64,000 nucleotides of DNA from DAIDKA01 sp036521075 (GCA_036521075.1 DATDIL010000143.1:1-64000); one strand, 5' to 3'. Positions 8,172-17,675 are shown, counted from the first letter of the stretch. Made by a program: numbers and translations. Notes: generated by a model not told the origin, from the sequence alone.

Positions 8172-9044
8172 CTATTTCTTGGTTGCAGCGGGCGGCGAGG
8201 CGGTCAGGCTTCCGACTAAATATTTGAGGTCGTACGCGGGATCCGCGGATGGCGCAATCACGAACGATCTGACTGCAGGCCCCCTTTCTCCGCCGTCGTG
8301 CACGCCACAGTCTGACGGCGAGAAGCAGGTCCAAAGAGTTCCGCCCCGATAATCAATGTCGATATCCAGAAACCCTAAATCTCTCAGCCTGTAACCGAGC
8401 GGCTCGGCAGTTTCCATGCCCGGCGGCGCGTTTATGGCATGCAGGCCCTTCGTTTTCCGCGCGTGCACGTTGCCCGCGAAGATGATCGGGAAGTCTGCGG
8501 CACCGAGCTTGGCTAATTTTTCGCGCAGATAGTCGGCCATCGCCGCATCGCGACTATCGACGTGCGCGGTGCCGTTACTTGGACCCCGCTGCGCTCCGGT
8601 ACTCCCGAATGTGTCAAATGCAATCACCTGAATGTGCGCCCCCGCTCGGATTTGGACCCGAACGGAAGACAGAAGCTTTAGCATTGCCTGCGAGGTGCGT
8701 CCGTCCTGGGTCGGCCGGATCCAAAATGGTGTTGAAAGGAGCGCTGGCGGCGAACTGTCTGTGCGCTCGCGCAGAAATTCATCTATAAAATGCTGTTGGT
8801 CGCTCGGATACTCCAGGCCTAACACGACGGTCCGTCCGGCCTGCGCGAGGTTACATACCAGATCAGTTACAAAAGCCGGAGCTTCGACTGTCCCATGCAT
8901 ATCACCGACAAATACCCCACGAGCACCGGAAATATACTGGTCGAACCCGGAGATCATCGCGCAGCTTGGGCCAGCGGTTGCTGCGTGGCTGGCCAAGAAA
9001 ATTATACCGGCCAGCGCGCGCACAAGAATCACACGCAGTGACAT
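8172..9044 (-). CDS. exported Tiki/ChaN/erythromycin-esterase-like fold protein
   Basis: The 290-residue product begins with a signal peptide (VRALAGIIFLASHAATAG), so it is probably exported. The mature part has ARGVFVGDMHGTVEAPAF, RTVVLGLEYPSDQQ and IIFAGNVHARKTKG. The pattern of G-D/E-x-H-G, a strand ending in LE, and a late GNxHA is shared by the Tiki, ChaN and erythromycin esterase superfamily, which includes metal-dependent proteases and haem-binding proteins. Cysteines near the C-terminus (TCFSPSDCGV) may form a disulfide. It is divergent from the large serine hydrolase. The fold is a fair guess from motifs; the substrate is unknown. Confidence 0.6.
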   Translation of the reverse strand: MSLRVILVRALAGIIFLASHAATAGPSCAMISGFDQYISGARGVFVGDMHGTVEAPAFVTDLVCNLAQAGRTVVLGLEYPSDQQHFIDEFLRERTDSSPPALLSTPFWIRPTQDGRTSQAMLKLLSSVRVQIRAGAHIQVIAFDTFGSTGAQRGPSNGTAHVDSRDAAMADYLREKLAKLGAADFPIIFAGNVHARKTKGLHAINAPPGMETAEPLGYRLRDLGFLDIDIDYRGGTLWTCFSPSDCGVHDGGERGPAVRSFVIAPSADPAYDLKYLVGSLTASPPAATKK

Positions 9045-9225
9045 CGAAATTCCTCCACCGCACTGCAGCTGTCCCGCAGGATTAAGACTACCACCTCATT
9101 CAGCAACTGCGAATCACCACCCGATCGGCTTGAACTTCCTTTCTTTGGCGTGGTCGCATCACGGTGCATCCGGTCGCTGTTGGGAGCTGCGATCCGAGAA
9201 TGGCGAGCGATCAACGGGGGCGGCT

Positions 9226-11736
9226 ATGGACAGCGTAAATGCGCTTCAAATCCCTAGGCCGCTGCGGCATTGCGCGGCCTTTGTTGCAGTGCTTGGGCTA
9301 CTTCTGACCCTTTATTCGTCCATGGTGGTGGCCGGCGAAGCCACCTCGCCCGGGATCGAGACCGGCGAGTTCCTCAGAAACTGGCGGATCTTGGCGCCGA
9401 TCCCGCCGGGACCAGGCGGCGGTGCTCCGGACGCTGATTGGCTCCGCCGTGCGCTACAGATCGACAGACTGCATACGGCGGGAGGTGAGGCGGCAACCAG
9501 ACCCGATCTCGGCATAGATTACATGATCGAAGGCCAGCGGCTTGCATGGCACTTCGCCCACTCGCTGACCGACATCGTTGGGCTTGGGGCGCAAGCACCC
9601 CCGGGCAACTACGTTTCCGGATATGCCTTTACCGAATTTGAGGTGTCGTCACCGGGCTCAGCCTTTCTGGGCCTGGGGAGTTCCGACGGCATTGAAGTTT
9701 GGCTGAACGGAAAGCGGATAGAGGAGAGCTGGACGATTCGTGCCGCGAGGCCCGACGAGGATGTGATCCCCGTTCGTCTCATTCGCGGTCGAAATCGGCT
9801 CTTACTCAAAGTGCAGAGCGTGCAGAATACCTGGGGATTCTCCGTCCGGCTCATGGGCGAGCGCGCGCAGGCAGATGCGCTCACAGCCGCTGTCTACGAG
9901 GCGGATCCCGATCGCCTTTCCCACTTACTCGATCTCGGCGTCGACATCAACACGAAAGACAGCCTTGGACTGTCTGCCTATCAAGCCGCCAGGTTGCGCG
10001 GAAGTCCGCTACTCTTAAAGCTCTTGGCTCGGCGGGGCGCCTTGCGGAGTGCGGCTTTGCCGGCATCTGCAGTCCTCACGGACCGGTTCTTCGGGCAGTT
10101 GGTCGCGCGCGGCGGATACGGGCGATTTCCAGGCGCCGCGGTACTCATCGCGCAGAATGGCAGGATTCTTCTCGAGAGGGACTACGGCTACAGCGACCTC
10201 GAACATCACACACCGGTCAGCGCTTCCACTCGCTTTCGGCTCGGTTCGATTACCAAGCAATTCACCGCGGTTGCAGCTCTCCAGCTGCGCGACGAAGGTA
10301 AGCTTGATCTCGGTGAGTCGCTATCGAGGTATTTTCCGGACTTCCCGCAAGCGAGAGAGGTCACGGTTGAGGAACTCCTGAGACATACGTCGGGAATCCG
10401 TGAGTACGAAACACATCCTGGCTTTTACACCGACGTATCGCGCCCGATCCCACAAACCGACCTCGTCCGCTACATTGCGGAGGGCGGGTACGACTTTCTG
10501 CCAGGGACTCGCTTCTCCTACAGCAACTCCAACTACATTTTCCTCGGGCGCATCATCGAGCAAACCTCCGGGGAATCGTACGGGGGTTACTTGAAGAAAC
10601 ACCTCCTCGAGCCGCTCCGCATGAACAATACAGGTATCTACGGCCCTCCCGATCCACAGCTCGATGCGTTTGGCTATGACTGGAATGGCACGAGCTTCGT
10701 CCGCGCGTTCGACTGGGATCAATCGTGGACGGCCAGCTCAGGAGGACTGTATTCGACTGTCGAGGATCTATACCGCTGGATTCAAGCTCTCACTTCGGGT
10801 GGATCTGTTCGTCCCGGGACGCCAGAACTGACGAAATGGTCGACGCTGTGCACTCCGGAAACTCTGGCCGACGGGACAGGGACAGGTCATGGCTATGCAT
10901 GCTTCGTAGGTCGTTGGCATGGTGTAGTGGAGAATCACTGGGGAGGCTCACTGTACGGCGCGTCAAGCCTCATCGTGAGGCTGCCGGCCGACGACTTTAC
11001 CTTCATTGTGCTGACGAACGGAACCTATTCAGCAGACGGATTGGACTATTGGAAACTGTTTGCGCGAACAGCCGAATTCTATCTGGGAGAGAAGCTGATG
11101 GTGCCAGAAATCCAGACACTCCGGCTCTCCGCTCGCGAACTCGAATCTGTGGCGGGGCTGTATGATCTCGGTCCGGGCGGAAACCAGTGGCCGGGCGGGT
11201 TACTGGAGGTGACCCACACGGGCGGCCGGCTCCTTGCCGGGTTTCCGCCGCAGCCGGAAACCGAAATCATTCCAACATCCGACGGCGAGGAGAACTCCAT
11301 CGACTGTCGGTGGAACACGCGCGATGGCGACCGGCAGGATGCAAGCATCAAGTTCGTGAAAGGCCCATCGGGCACGGTGATCCGAGCCATATATCAGGCT
11401 CATGGGCAGGTCGTTGTCGCACCTAAACTGCCGATCGCGCGCGACCAAAATGTTGACGCCGGCAGCTACGACGCATTCGTTGGACGTTACAGTTTTGGGA
11501 AGGACGGCCCCTGGATGTCGATCACCCACGACGGTCGCCACCTCTACGCACAGTACGGCACCGGTCCCACGTACGAAATATTCCCTGACTCACCAACTGA
11601 GTTCTTCTGGAACACCACGAATGCCCGTATCGCCTTCAATCGGGGGCGCAATGGACTCGTGGCCGACGCAACCCTGCACTTGCAAAATGGAGCCACTCGC
11701 ACGATAGCCAAGCTCATGGATGCGAACGGTCAATGA
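9226..11736 (+). CDS. exported serine hydrolase (beta-lactamase class C/PBP-like) with ankyrin repeats
   Basis: The frame is open from 8632, but that upstream part is antisense to the neighbouring gene. ATG 9226 gives 836 residues with a signal peptide (CAAFVAVLGLLLTLYSSMVVAGE). Domains in order: a beta-sandwich of carbohydrate-binding type at about 90-210 (SSDGIEVWLNGKRIEESW); two ankyrin-like repeats at about 214-275 (LLDLGVDINTKDSLGLSAYQAAR); a beta-lactamase-like transpeptidase fold from about 290, with the nucleophile motif SITK at 341-344 and YSNSN as the tyrosine motif; then two C-terminal beta-rich domains. Relatives hydrolyse peptides or esters in the periplasm. The three-part layout is unusual, and no substrate can be assigned. 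Confidence 0.82.
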   Translation: MDSVNALQIPRPLRHCAAFVAVLGLLLTLYSSMVVAGEATSPGIETGEFLRNWRILAPIPPGPGGGAPDADWLRRALQIDRLHTAGGEAATRPDLGIDYMIEGQRLAWHFAHSLTDIVGLGAQAPPGNYVSGYAFTEFEVSSPGSAFLGLGSSDGIEVWLNGKRIEESWTIRAARPDEDVIPVRLIRGRNRLLLKVQSVQNTWGFSVRLMGERAQADALTAAVYEADPDRLSHLLDLGVDINTKDSLGLSAYQAARLRGSPLLLKLLARRGALRSAALPASAVLTDRFFGQLVARGGYGRFPGAAVLIAQNGRILLERDYGYSDLEHHTPVSASTRFRLGSITKQFTAVAALQLRDEGKLDLGESLSRYFPDFPQAREVTVEELLRHTSGIREYETHPGFYTDVSRPIPQTDLVRYIAEGGYDFLPGTRFSYSNSNYIFLGRIIEQTSGESYGGYLKKHLLEPLRMNNTGIYGPPDPQLDAFGYDWNGTSFVRAFDWDQSWTASSGGLYSTVEDLYRWIQALTSGGSVRPGTPELTKWSTLCTPETLADGTGTGHGYACFVGRWHGVVENHWGGSLYGASSLIVRLPADDFTFIVLTNGTYSADGLDYWKLFARTAEFYLGEKLMVPEIQTLRLSARELESVAGLYDLGPGGNQWPGGLLEVTHTGGRLLAGFPPQPETEIIPTSDGEENSIDCRWNTRDGDRQDASIKFVKGPSGTVIRAIYQAHGQVVVAPKLPIARDQNVDAGSYDAFVGRYSFGKDGPWMSITHDGRHLYAQYGTGPTYEIFPDSPTEFFWNTTNARIAFNRGRNGLVADATLHLQNGATRTIAKLMDANGQ

Positions 11737-11990
11737 CCGGTCTCAGCTAAGCCATTTCCGCATTTCAGTTCATAGGCGCGCCTTTCGCGACGCTCAACGA
11801 AGGCGACCAGACTTGTCAACGCGCCTGCCAGGGCCGGTTGAGTATGTGTGCCGCTGCACCCTGGGCCGGAGTCGCGTCATCGATTCGGCGGATGCCTTTG
11901 GATGATGATCAGCGCAGCACCGAGAGGCTCTCTTGATCACGACCGATCAGGCGCTTCGGCGTCCGCGGTGGGAGGGGAAGGCGCCGGCAC

Positions 11991-12233
11991 ATGAAAACTG
12001 TGTTGCGAGGATTGGTCACGTTAGCGCCTTTCGTTGCTGGCGTCGCATTGGTACTGGCGTTGGCTAAGCGATGGCCGTGGATCAGCGCGGTCGTCACTGG
12101 CGGTGCTATCGGTTTCGTAGTCGTCGGAGCGGTTTGGAAGATGTGGCGCCTTGCAAAGGGTGATCCTGCGCCTACGAACCAAGTGGGTTGGCTGCCGCGC
12201 CGGTGGCAAGCCTGCATCCTCCACGACGATTAG
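11991..12233 (+). CDS. small membrane protein, unknown
   Basis: An 80-residue frame starts at ATG 11991 behind a strong ribosome site (GGGAGGGGAAGG, eight bases upstream). It has two hydrophobic segments (VTLAPFVAGVALVLALA and ISAVVTGGAIGFVVVGAVW) joined by KRWPW, with a basic C-terminus. No family is recognised. The good ribosome site and clean membrane pattern support a real gene, but the region around it is poorly organised and no partner gene is obvious. Confidence 0.45.
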   Translation: MKTVLRGLVTLAPFVAGVALVLALAKRWPWISAVVTGGAIGFVVVGAVWKMWRLAKGDPAPTNQVGWLPRRWQACILHDD

Positions 12234-12984
12234 ATCAAATAGGCATAGCGCGCTTTCTGGCTGGGCATAACGACCCTAAGCAGTCGGATGCGGGCGACCG
12301 CTTTCGTGCGACGGAAAGAGTCGAGAGATCGGGTCCCATGACGAATGCATGGCCGTTCGCCACTTTCCAAAAGTTATGTTGGGCAGAAGGTCCGCACCGG
12401 AATCCAGTCCTTCAGCCGGAAGTATTTCCGGCAGTCGATTCCGTCTTTCCAGAAATCACGGATACCGATATCAGCACCTGGCATTGGGAATTCGTGAGCG
12501 ACGGCAAATGCCCGAGCGGCGAGGTACGCGCATAGCAGCGCGACGGCGATGATGGTAGGAATCCCGGCCCGCCGAAGCCCGCGCGCGGCGATTAGGTCCG
12601 GATTTTGAGACAGGCCGACCATCTTGGTGACACCTCTCATTGCTCTTGAAAATATGCGCGGGTGCTAGCAGCAGATCCAGCGATCGCGAAACGCTGCTGT
12701 TGACCCACAGCAGACTCAGATGAACGGCAGTTAATGGACATTTAATCGCTGTAATGATTCCAACGCGCATAATTGAACTCATTTATCGAGAACGGCAACG
12801 GGCCAGGATAAAGAACGATGGGTTCCACTTTGCCTTTCGATGGGCTTCCAGGCTTTACGTGTACTGGCCGTGGCCGTCAACCTGCTTGCGTCGCCGGCTT
12901 TGCGGGCCAGCAGTCCAACATCGGAACTTATGCCTTTGGGCAATGCCATGACCGTGGCGACGCCGAATTTCAGGGGGAAATAAT
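12234..12984. other. 750-base stretch with no firm gene
   Basis: This stretch is less GC-rich than the surroundings and holds no well-supported gene. Two weak candidates are a minus-strand frame at 12374-12640 (listed separately) and a 47-codon plus frame at 12840-12983 that ends just before the barrel gene and begins with a signal-like segment (ALRVLAVAVNLLASPAL). The last 20 bases carry the ribosome site (AGGGGGAAA) of the frameshifted outer-membrane gene. Confidence 0.6.
12374..12640 (-). CDS. possible small single-span membrane protein
   Basis: An 88-residue minus-strand frame has one clear transmembrane segment (TIIAVALLCAYLAARAFAVA) followed by a charged, aromatic tail (DFWKDGIDCRKYFRLKDW) with two cysteines. 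The amino-acid make-up is reasonable for a membrane-tethered protein, but the ribosome site is weak and no family is recognised. It may be a remnant or spurious. Confidence 0.3.
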   Translation of the reverse strand: MRGVTKMVGLSQNPDLIAARGLRRAGIPTIIAVALLCAYLAARAFAVAHEFPMPGADIGIRDFWKDGIDCRKYFRLKDWIPVRTFCPT

Positions 12985-13640
12985 ATGGAAAAAATGCGCA
13001 CGCGAATCTTGCTTCTCCAAGTGGTCACAGTTCTCGGGTTCATGTGTTTGGAGCCGGCCTTTGGCCAAGCCAATCCCTTCGGCCTCTACGCTGGCCTTGG
13101 CGTCGGTCGCTCCACGATTGGCAATGGCTTCGATGTCTTTGACCCTTATGACTTCGGCGCGACTCCTTTCGCAAAGTCCGAATTCGGCTGGAAGGCTTTA
13201 ATCGGCGTACGACCCGTTCCCTGGGTTGGTGGCGAGCTCGAATACATTGACTTTGGCACTAGCCACGCCGGGTCCGACCTCGCCGCTACGTAGGCGGCTT
13301 TAACAATGGCCAATTCTTGGGCGGAAGTGCGGCTGACGGCGCCGGCGCAGTATTTGCGGTTGGCTATCTGCCCGTGCCACCCGGGTGGCCGGAGTTGTTC
13401 GGTAAGGTGGGCTGGGCGCGACTTTGGGGCAGTTACAGCTACACAACCGGCTCAACCCTCGGCACTACTTACACCTCACAGACAGCTGACAGCCGCGGAC
13501 TTGCACTCGGCGCTGGCGTGCAAATGCACTTTGGCGGGCTGGGTGTACGAGCGGAGTACGAGCGGGTCGACGGTTCCCAAAATTACGGGCCGCATGAAGA
13601 GCCCACGCTGATCTCGGCGAGTGTTTTCTGGTCCTTCTGA
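12985..13640 (+). pseudogene. outer-membrane beta-barrel protein gene with a frameshift
   Basis: The first frame runs from ATG 12985 (ribosome site AGGGGGAAA) through a signal peptide ending PAFGQAN, then barrel strands such as LYAGLGVGRSTIG and GWKALIGVRPVPWVGGELEY, and stops at 13291-13293. The missing second half continues in another frame from about 13287: YVGGFNNGQFLGGSA, KVGWARLWGSYSYTTGS, LALGAGVQMHFGGLGVRAEY, ending SASVFWSF with the terminal aromatic typical of outer-membrane barrels. Joined, the halves give a normal opacity/OmpA-like eight-strand barrel of about 215 residues. A single-base deletion (or two-base insertion) near 13260-13287 explains the break. It may be a true mutation or a sequence error. 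Confidence 0.75.
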
Positions 13641-13883
13641 GGCTCGCGCTCGCTGCCGCTTCCACTGCGAGGCGGGGTCGAAGGGTCAACGGGATCATCG
13701 AATCATGCGCGCAGTCGTAGTCGCCATCAACCCGTGGTCGACGCAGTGAGCGACCGCTTTGCTGCCGCCCGATCCGCAGCCTCAGTGGCCGCTTCGGGCC
13801 CACTAATGTGGGCGCCCGAGCAAGCGGTACTGCTGTGCCGGAGCGGCCGACGGGTGACGTCCGGTCCCGGGCGCTGATTTCCG

Positions 13884-14648
13884 CTACCGATCCGCCGCAT
13901 CGCGTTTCGTTAGTGCCTCCGTGTATGCAACTACGGCGGCTTTGAATCCTATGATGAGAGCATCCGCCGTCAGTTCATGTCCGATGGAGGCCTCTGCAAC
14001 GGCGGGCATTCTCGCCACGAGAGGCGGCAGATTGCTGAGGTTTAGGTCATGGCCGATGTGTACTGAGAGTCCGACAGCCGCAGCGCGCCGGGCTGTTTCA
14101 GCAACGTGATTCAACAACACTTGGCTATCGCCATTACGCGCAGCGGTCGCGTAGGAGCCTGTGTATATCTCGATTCCATCAGCCCCGGTTTTGGATATTA
14201 ATGACACCACCTCCGGATTCGGATCCACGAATAGAATGACACGGGATCCCCATTGCTTCGCAGTGGTGACTGCGCACCTGACCAATGGTAACTCCGCTCC
14301 GTCGAGCTTCCAGCCGTCTTCAGAGGTGAATACATCTGGTCCGTCGGGCACCAGAGTGCATTGCTCCGGTCGCACGGCACCAACGATGCCAAAGAATCGG
14401 TCGTCTGGATAGCCTTCAACATTGAGTTCGAAGCGGGGTCGCCACGGTCGCATGTTCTCCGCCAATTCGAACACGTCAGCGCGACGGATATGCCGTTCGT
14501 CGGGCCTTGGGTGCACCGTAATGCCGCCCGCACCCGCCTCACGTGCAAGTGAGGCGAAGCGCAGCAGGTCGGGGACAGCGGTACGGCGAGAATTGCGCAG
14601 CAGTGCAATCTTGTTCAGATTGACGCTTAGACGCGGGGTAGTTGCCAC
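13884..14648 (-). CDS. pdxJ: pyridoxine 5'-phosphate synthase
   Basis: From GTG 14648 the protein is 254 residues and begins MATTPRLSVNLNKIALLRNSR, matching the length and N-terminus of PdxJ. The frame extends further upstream, but that part does not look coded. Motifs include GAGGITVHPRPDERHIR (catalytic His and Arg), FELNVEGYP, the Glu/His region, ADGIEIYTGSYA, and the phosphate-binding end ASIGHELTADAL. PdxJ condenses deoxyxylulose 5-phosphate with aminoacetone phosphate to make pyridoxine 5'-phosphate. The gene lies alone, away from the usual recO/acpS neighbourhood, between a broken barrel gene and an esterase. It could therefore be a second copy or a relocated gene. Confidence 0.88.
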   Translation of the reverse strand: MATTPRLSVNLNKIALLRNSRRTAVPDLLRFASLAREAGAGGITVHPRPDERHIRRADVFELAENMRPWRPRFELNVEGYPDDRFFGIVGAVRPEQCTLVPDGPDVFTSEDGWKLDGAELPLVRCAVTTAKQWGSRVILFVDPNPEVVSLISKTGADGIEIYTGSYATAARNGDSQVLLNHVAETARRAAAVGLSVHIGHDLNLSNLPPLVARMPAVAEASIGHELTADALIIGFKAAVVAYTEALTKRDAADR

Positions 14649-14772
14649 TGGATGTCGCGCTGTGCTGTGCCGTCGGTACCGGTCATTGGCGTCTCGGACT
14701 CCGCGCGGAGTGTCCAATGCGTTCTGGTGACCGTTTCTGCCGGTTTGGAATAGATACAGGCACTTATCGCAC

Positions 14773-15921
14773 CTATCGCGTACCTTTGATAAACGCCAGT
14801 ACCGGCCCGGACACACCCGTATCGGCGGTGTCGATAGAGAACACGAGCGATACGTGGCTTTGCCCTTTCGCAATCAGGTATTGCGGGCAATGCGCGCTGT
14901 TGGCCTCGCAGAGGCTATCGTGCAGCGTCTTCGAAAAGGCGAGCAGGGATTTCGGATCCAATTCGCCGCTGACGATCAGTAGGTTGAATGAGCCTTTCCG
15001 GAGTTCCGGCAGGCTGGAGTGCGCCAGCTGTGTTGCAGCGCTCGGCCGCGGGCCAGAGGGGGGAATGAAGTCCGAGCGCAGCGGTGGCCCACCGGGGCCA
15101 CCGGGAGGAACGCCCGGCAGCGCACCGTCGGAGCCCGCGGCAGATGCCATGCCGACTTTGTCCCCGCAAGTCTTCCCGGCTGCGGCCAGCACATCGCCGG
15201 CGGCCAGCGGGGGTACCGTGGCTGGCGCGATGTCGAAGGGCGCTCCCGACATCAGAACGGCGCCTTTGATGCCGACTCCCTTCGGGCCCCAAAGCTCCGG
15301 ACGGCCCAGATAGGTTCCCAGCGGGACGTTGCCGGCCGAGTGCGCCCAAATGAAGATCCGGTCGGGATTGCCGCCATAGTCACCGATATGGGCTTCAACC
15401 CACTGCAGCATCGCCGCGATATCCTTGGCACCCCCGTCCCACGCGGCGCTGCCCTTGCGTTGCATCAATACCCCGACCATGCCGTGCTGGGTCGCAAAGC
15501 GGCCGATGTTGTCGTAAAAGGCGTTGGCTGACTTATCCTGAATCTCAATCTTGTTGCCGGCGCCACCGGGGACGTACACCAGCACCGTGCGCTTGGCCGG
15601 GCCGGTCTTTCCCGAAAAAACGTCAACGACGTCTTTCGGGTCCGGACCGAAGGACTGGTTGCGTGTCACCGTGATGCCCGGATATGGCTGCGGCAAGCCA
15701 CTCGTGATGTCATTCTTCGGCATCAGCGGCCGATAGAGTCTCGCGGTGCACACGGGGTCCACGATCGGCCCGATCTTCACCAACGCAGACTCAATGGTCG
15801 CAGGTGGCTCAGCGTGGCCAACATTGATCGCGAGTCCTACCACGGCGGCGCCTAACACCCACCGGCTCCTTGCAATCAACGACAACGGAGTATTCGAGCT
15901 TCGCAAAAAATAGAGCTTCAT
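14773..15921 (-). CDS. exported alpha/beta hydrolase (esterase-like)
   Basis: ATG 15921 gives 382 residues starting with a signal peptide (MKLYFLRSSNTPLSLIAR, then VLGAAVVGLAINVGHA); further in-frame starts upstream reach 16035. The core shows an oxyanion-type VLVYVPGGAGN, the nucleophile elbow WAHSAGNVPLG (Ser in HSAGN), a GELDPKSLLAF acid segment and a late GQSHVS with the catalytic His. These fit the BD-FAE/carboxylesterase group of alpha/beta hydrolases. A flexible Gly/Pro-rich insertion (LPGVPPGGPGGPPLRSDF) lies before the last third. It likely acts in the periplasm on an ester. pdxJ follows downstream on the same strand after 124 bases. Confidence 0.75.
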   Translation of the reverse strand: MKLYFLRSSNTPLSLIARSRWVLGAAVVGLAINVGHAEPPATIESALVKIGPIVDPVCTARLYRPLMPKNDITSGLPQPYPGITVTRNQSFGPDPKDVVDVFSGKTGPAKRTVLVYVPGGAGNKIEIQDKSANAFYDNIGRFATQHGMVGVLMQRKGSAAWDGGAKDIAAMLQWVEAHIGDYGGNPDRIFIWAHSAGNVPLGTYLGRPELWGPKGVGIKGAVLMSGAPFDIAPATVPPLAAGDVLAAAGKTCGDKVGMASAAGSDGALPGVPPGGPGGPPLRSDFIPPSGPRPSAATQLAHSSLPELRKGSFNLLIVSGELDPKSLLAFSKTLHDSLCEANSAHCPQYLIAKGQSHVSLVFSIDTADTGVSGPVLAFIKGTR

Positions 15922-16328
15922 GGGGGCACCGATTGGTTTGATCATTTGGATTGGCAAGCGCACTTCAAGAATCCGCACTATACGCCTCGCCAGTTGCGGC
16001 CGAAATGGACCGGAAATCTGCTTTGATGCCGCCATCCGCGTACCTGCGGTCGTAGCTGCTGATGCAAGATACGATTCAGCGCGCGAAACTATTCACATAA
16101 TCTAATGAGACGAGATATTCATAGCGCAGCGGCGTTATGTCTTGGCACTTTTGAGCATATTTTTGCCGCGCCGTTCGCCGCTCGGCCAATCAATCAGTCA
16201 TTTGTCGGACGCTCACCATGACGGAATGTTCGTGATAACTTACAGCGGTGCCTCTGCGGGGATGCTTTGACCGGCGTGAGTCTTAAAAACACAGGCCAGG
16301 TCACCTGAGTCGTCAGGGAAGAAGAATA

Positions 16329-17585
16329 ATGAATACGACGGACCGATTTCATGCACTTGATGCCGTGCGCGGTTTTGCGCTGCTGGCGGGCATCCTCCTG
16401 CACGCGAGCACTTCGTTTTTCAGGGCAGTGCCGATAGCCGACAGCTCGCAAAGCAGCGCACTCGCCCTGCTATGCTTCGTGATCCACACCTTCCGGATGA
16501 CGCTTTTTTTCATCATCGCGGGTTACTTCGCACGACTGCTGCTCGAGCGGCGCGGAGTCAAGGGCTTCATCAAGAATCGGTCCACGCGGATCGTCGGGCC
16601 GACGTTGGTCGGGTGGGTCATTCTGGTACCGCTCACAACCGGCGTCCTCATTTGGTCGGCGGTACGCCACTTGTCTGCGCCGCCGGCCGCAGCCGTGCTG
16701 GCGAGCGTGCCCGCGACCATGCTGCCGCACACCGTGCACGCTGTGCCGATGATGCACCTGTGGTTCCTTTATTATTTGTGCATCTTCTATGTGGCAGCGC
16801 TTGTGCTGTATTGGCTGTGCAACGGGCTGCTCGATCGCGCGGGTCGGTTGCGTGGCGGACTCGACACCATCATGCGCAAGTTGCTCGGCGGCTATCTCGC
16901 GCCGTGGGTGTTCGCGCTGCCACTTTTCTTAGTCCTCGGCTTCGATGACCGCATTGTCGTGAGTCTCGGGATCCCGACGCCGGAAATGGGCTTGAATCCA
17001 AACAAACCTGCGCTCGTGGCCTTTGGCACGGCGTTCGCGCTTGGCTGGTTCGTTCACCGGCAGCCGGCAATCCTCAATGAGTGGCGCAATCGCTGGATTG
17101 GCCACCTGGCTGTAGGGGTGACCTTGACCGTGCTGTGCGTCACCGTGCTGCGTGTAGTGCCGGGCGCGAAAACCGGCTGGCTGCTCGAGAGTGCCGTGTT
17201 GAGCCGCGCCGCGTATCTCGGGTGCTATATGGGCTCCATCTGGTACTGGAGTTTCGCCGTCACCGGCGTCGCATTGCGCTTTTACTCGGGCGAAAGTGCC
17301 GTCCGGCGCTATCTCGCGGATTCCTCCTATTGGCTGTACCTGGTGCACATGCCGATCGTGTACTTTCTGCAGGTGGTATTGGCTCCCGTGCCGTGGCACT
17401 GGGCGATCAAGTTTCCGCTGATACTGTTGATCACAATGACGCTGCTGCTTTTGAGTTACCACTATTGTGTTCGGTCGACGTGGATCGGCCAGATCCTCAA
17501 TGGCAGGAAATACCCGCGCCAGGCTGCTGCACCCACGGCACCGCCGCGGCCAGCCCTGGGCGCAGCCGGACTGTGCGGGGGATGA
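16329..17585 (+). CDS. acyltransferase family 3 membrane protein (OpgC-like)
   Basis: The 418-residue product starts at ATG 16329 behind a GGGAAGAAGAA ribosome site. It opens with RFHALDAVRGFALLAGILLH, where the conserved Arg and His match the acyltransferase-3 family, and has about ten transmembrane helices (for example FIIAGYFARLLLERR, LVGWVILVPLTTGVLI, YWLYLVHMPIVYFLQVV). This branch resembles the glucan succinylation protein OpgC and related transferases, which move acyl groups across the inner membrane to sugars. No glycan genes are adjacent, so the acceptor is unknown. A second family member follows on the same strand after 109 bases. Confidence 0.82.
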   Translation: MNTTDRFHALDAVRGFALLAGILLHASTSFFRAVPIADSSQSSALALLCFVIHTFRMTLFFIIAGYFARLLLERRGVKGFIKNRSTRIVGPTLVGWVILVPLTTGVLIWSAVRHLSAPPAAAVLASVPATMLPHTVHAVPMMHLWFLYYLCIFYVAALVLYWLCNGLLDRAGRLRGGLDTIMRKLLGGYLAPWVFALPLFLVLGFDDRIVVSLGIPTPEMGLNPNKPALVAFGTAFALGWFVHRQPAILNEWRNRWIGHLAVGVTLTVLCVTVLRVVPGAKTGWLLESAVLSRAAYLGCYMGSIWYWSFAVTGVALRFYSGESAVRRYLADSSYWLYLVHMPIVYFLQVVLAPVPWHWAIKFPLILLITMTLLLLSYHYCVRSTWIGQILNGRKYPRQAAAPTAPPRPALGAAGLCGG

Positions 17586-17629
17586 TCGACGGGCACTGCC
17601 CCGATGCCTGGCGATGAGGCTTGCATTGC

Positions 17630-17675
17630 AACTAAGAACTTAGATACAGTATAGCTATTGTAACTAATTGCTTAG
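17630..17675. promoter_or_regulatory. two tandem operator-like pseudo-palindromes
   Basis: AACTAAGAACTTAG (17630-17643) and AACTAATTGCTTAG (17662-17675) are near-identical 14-base sites with inverted-repeat ends (CTAAG/CTTAG). They start 32 bases apart, about three helical turns, in an AT-rich patch just before the second acyltransferase gene. Spacing and position suggest binding of a dimeric repressor or activator. Confidence 0.45.

Noticed and set aside
8632..9225. Possible 198-residue N-terminal extension of the serine hydrolase
   Set aside because: The stretch is antisense to the Tiki/ChaN-like gene and lacks any domain or signal; the signal peptide begins at 9226.
12840..12983. 47-codon frame with a signal-like start
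   Set aside because: It has no ribosome site, and no family fits; it may be chance in front of the barrel gene.
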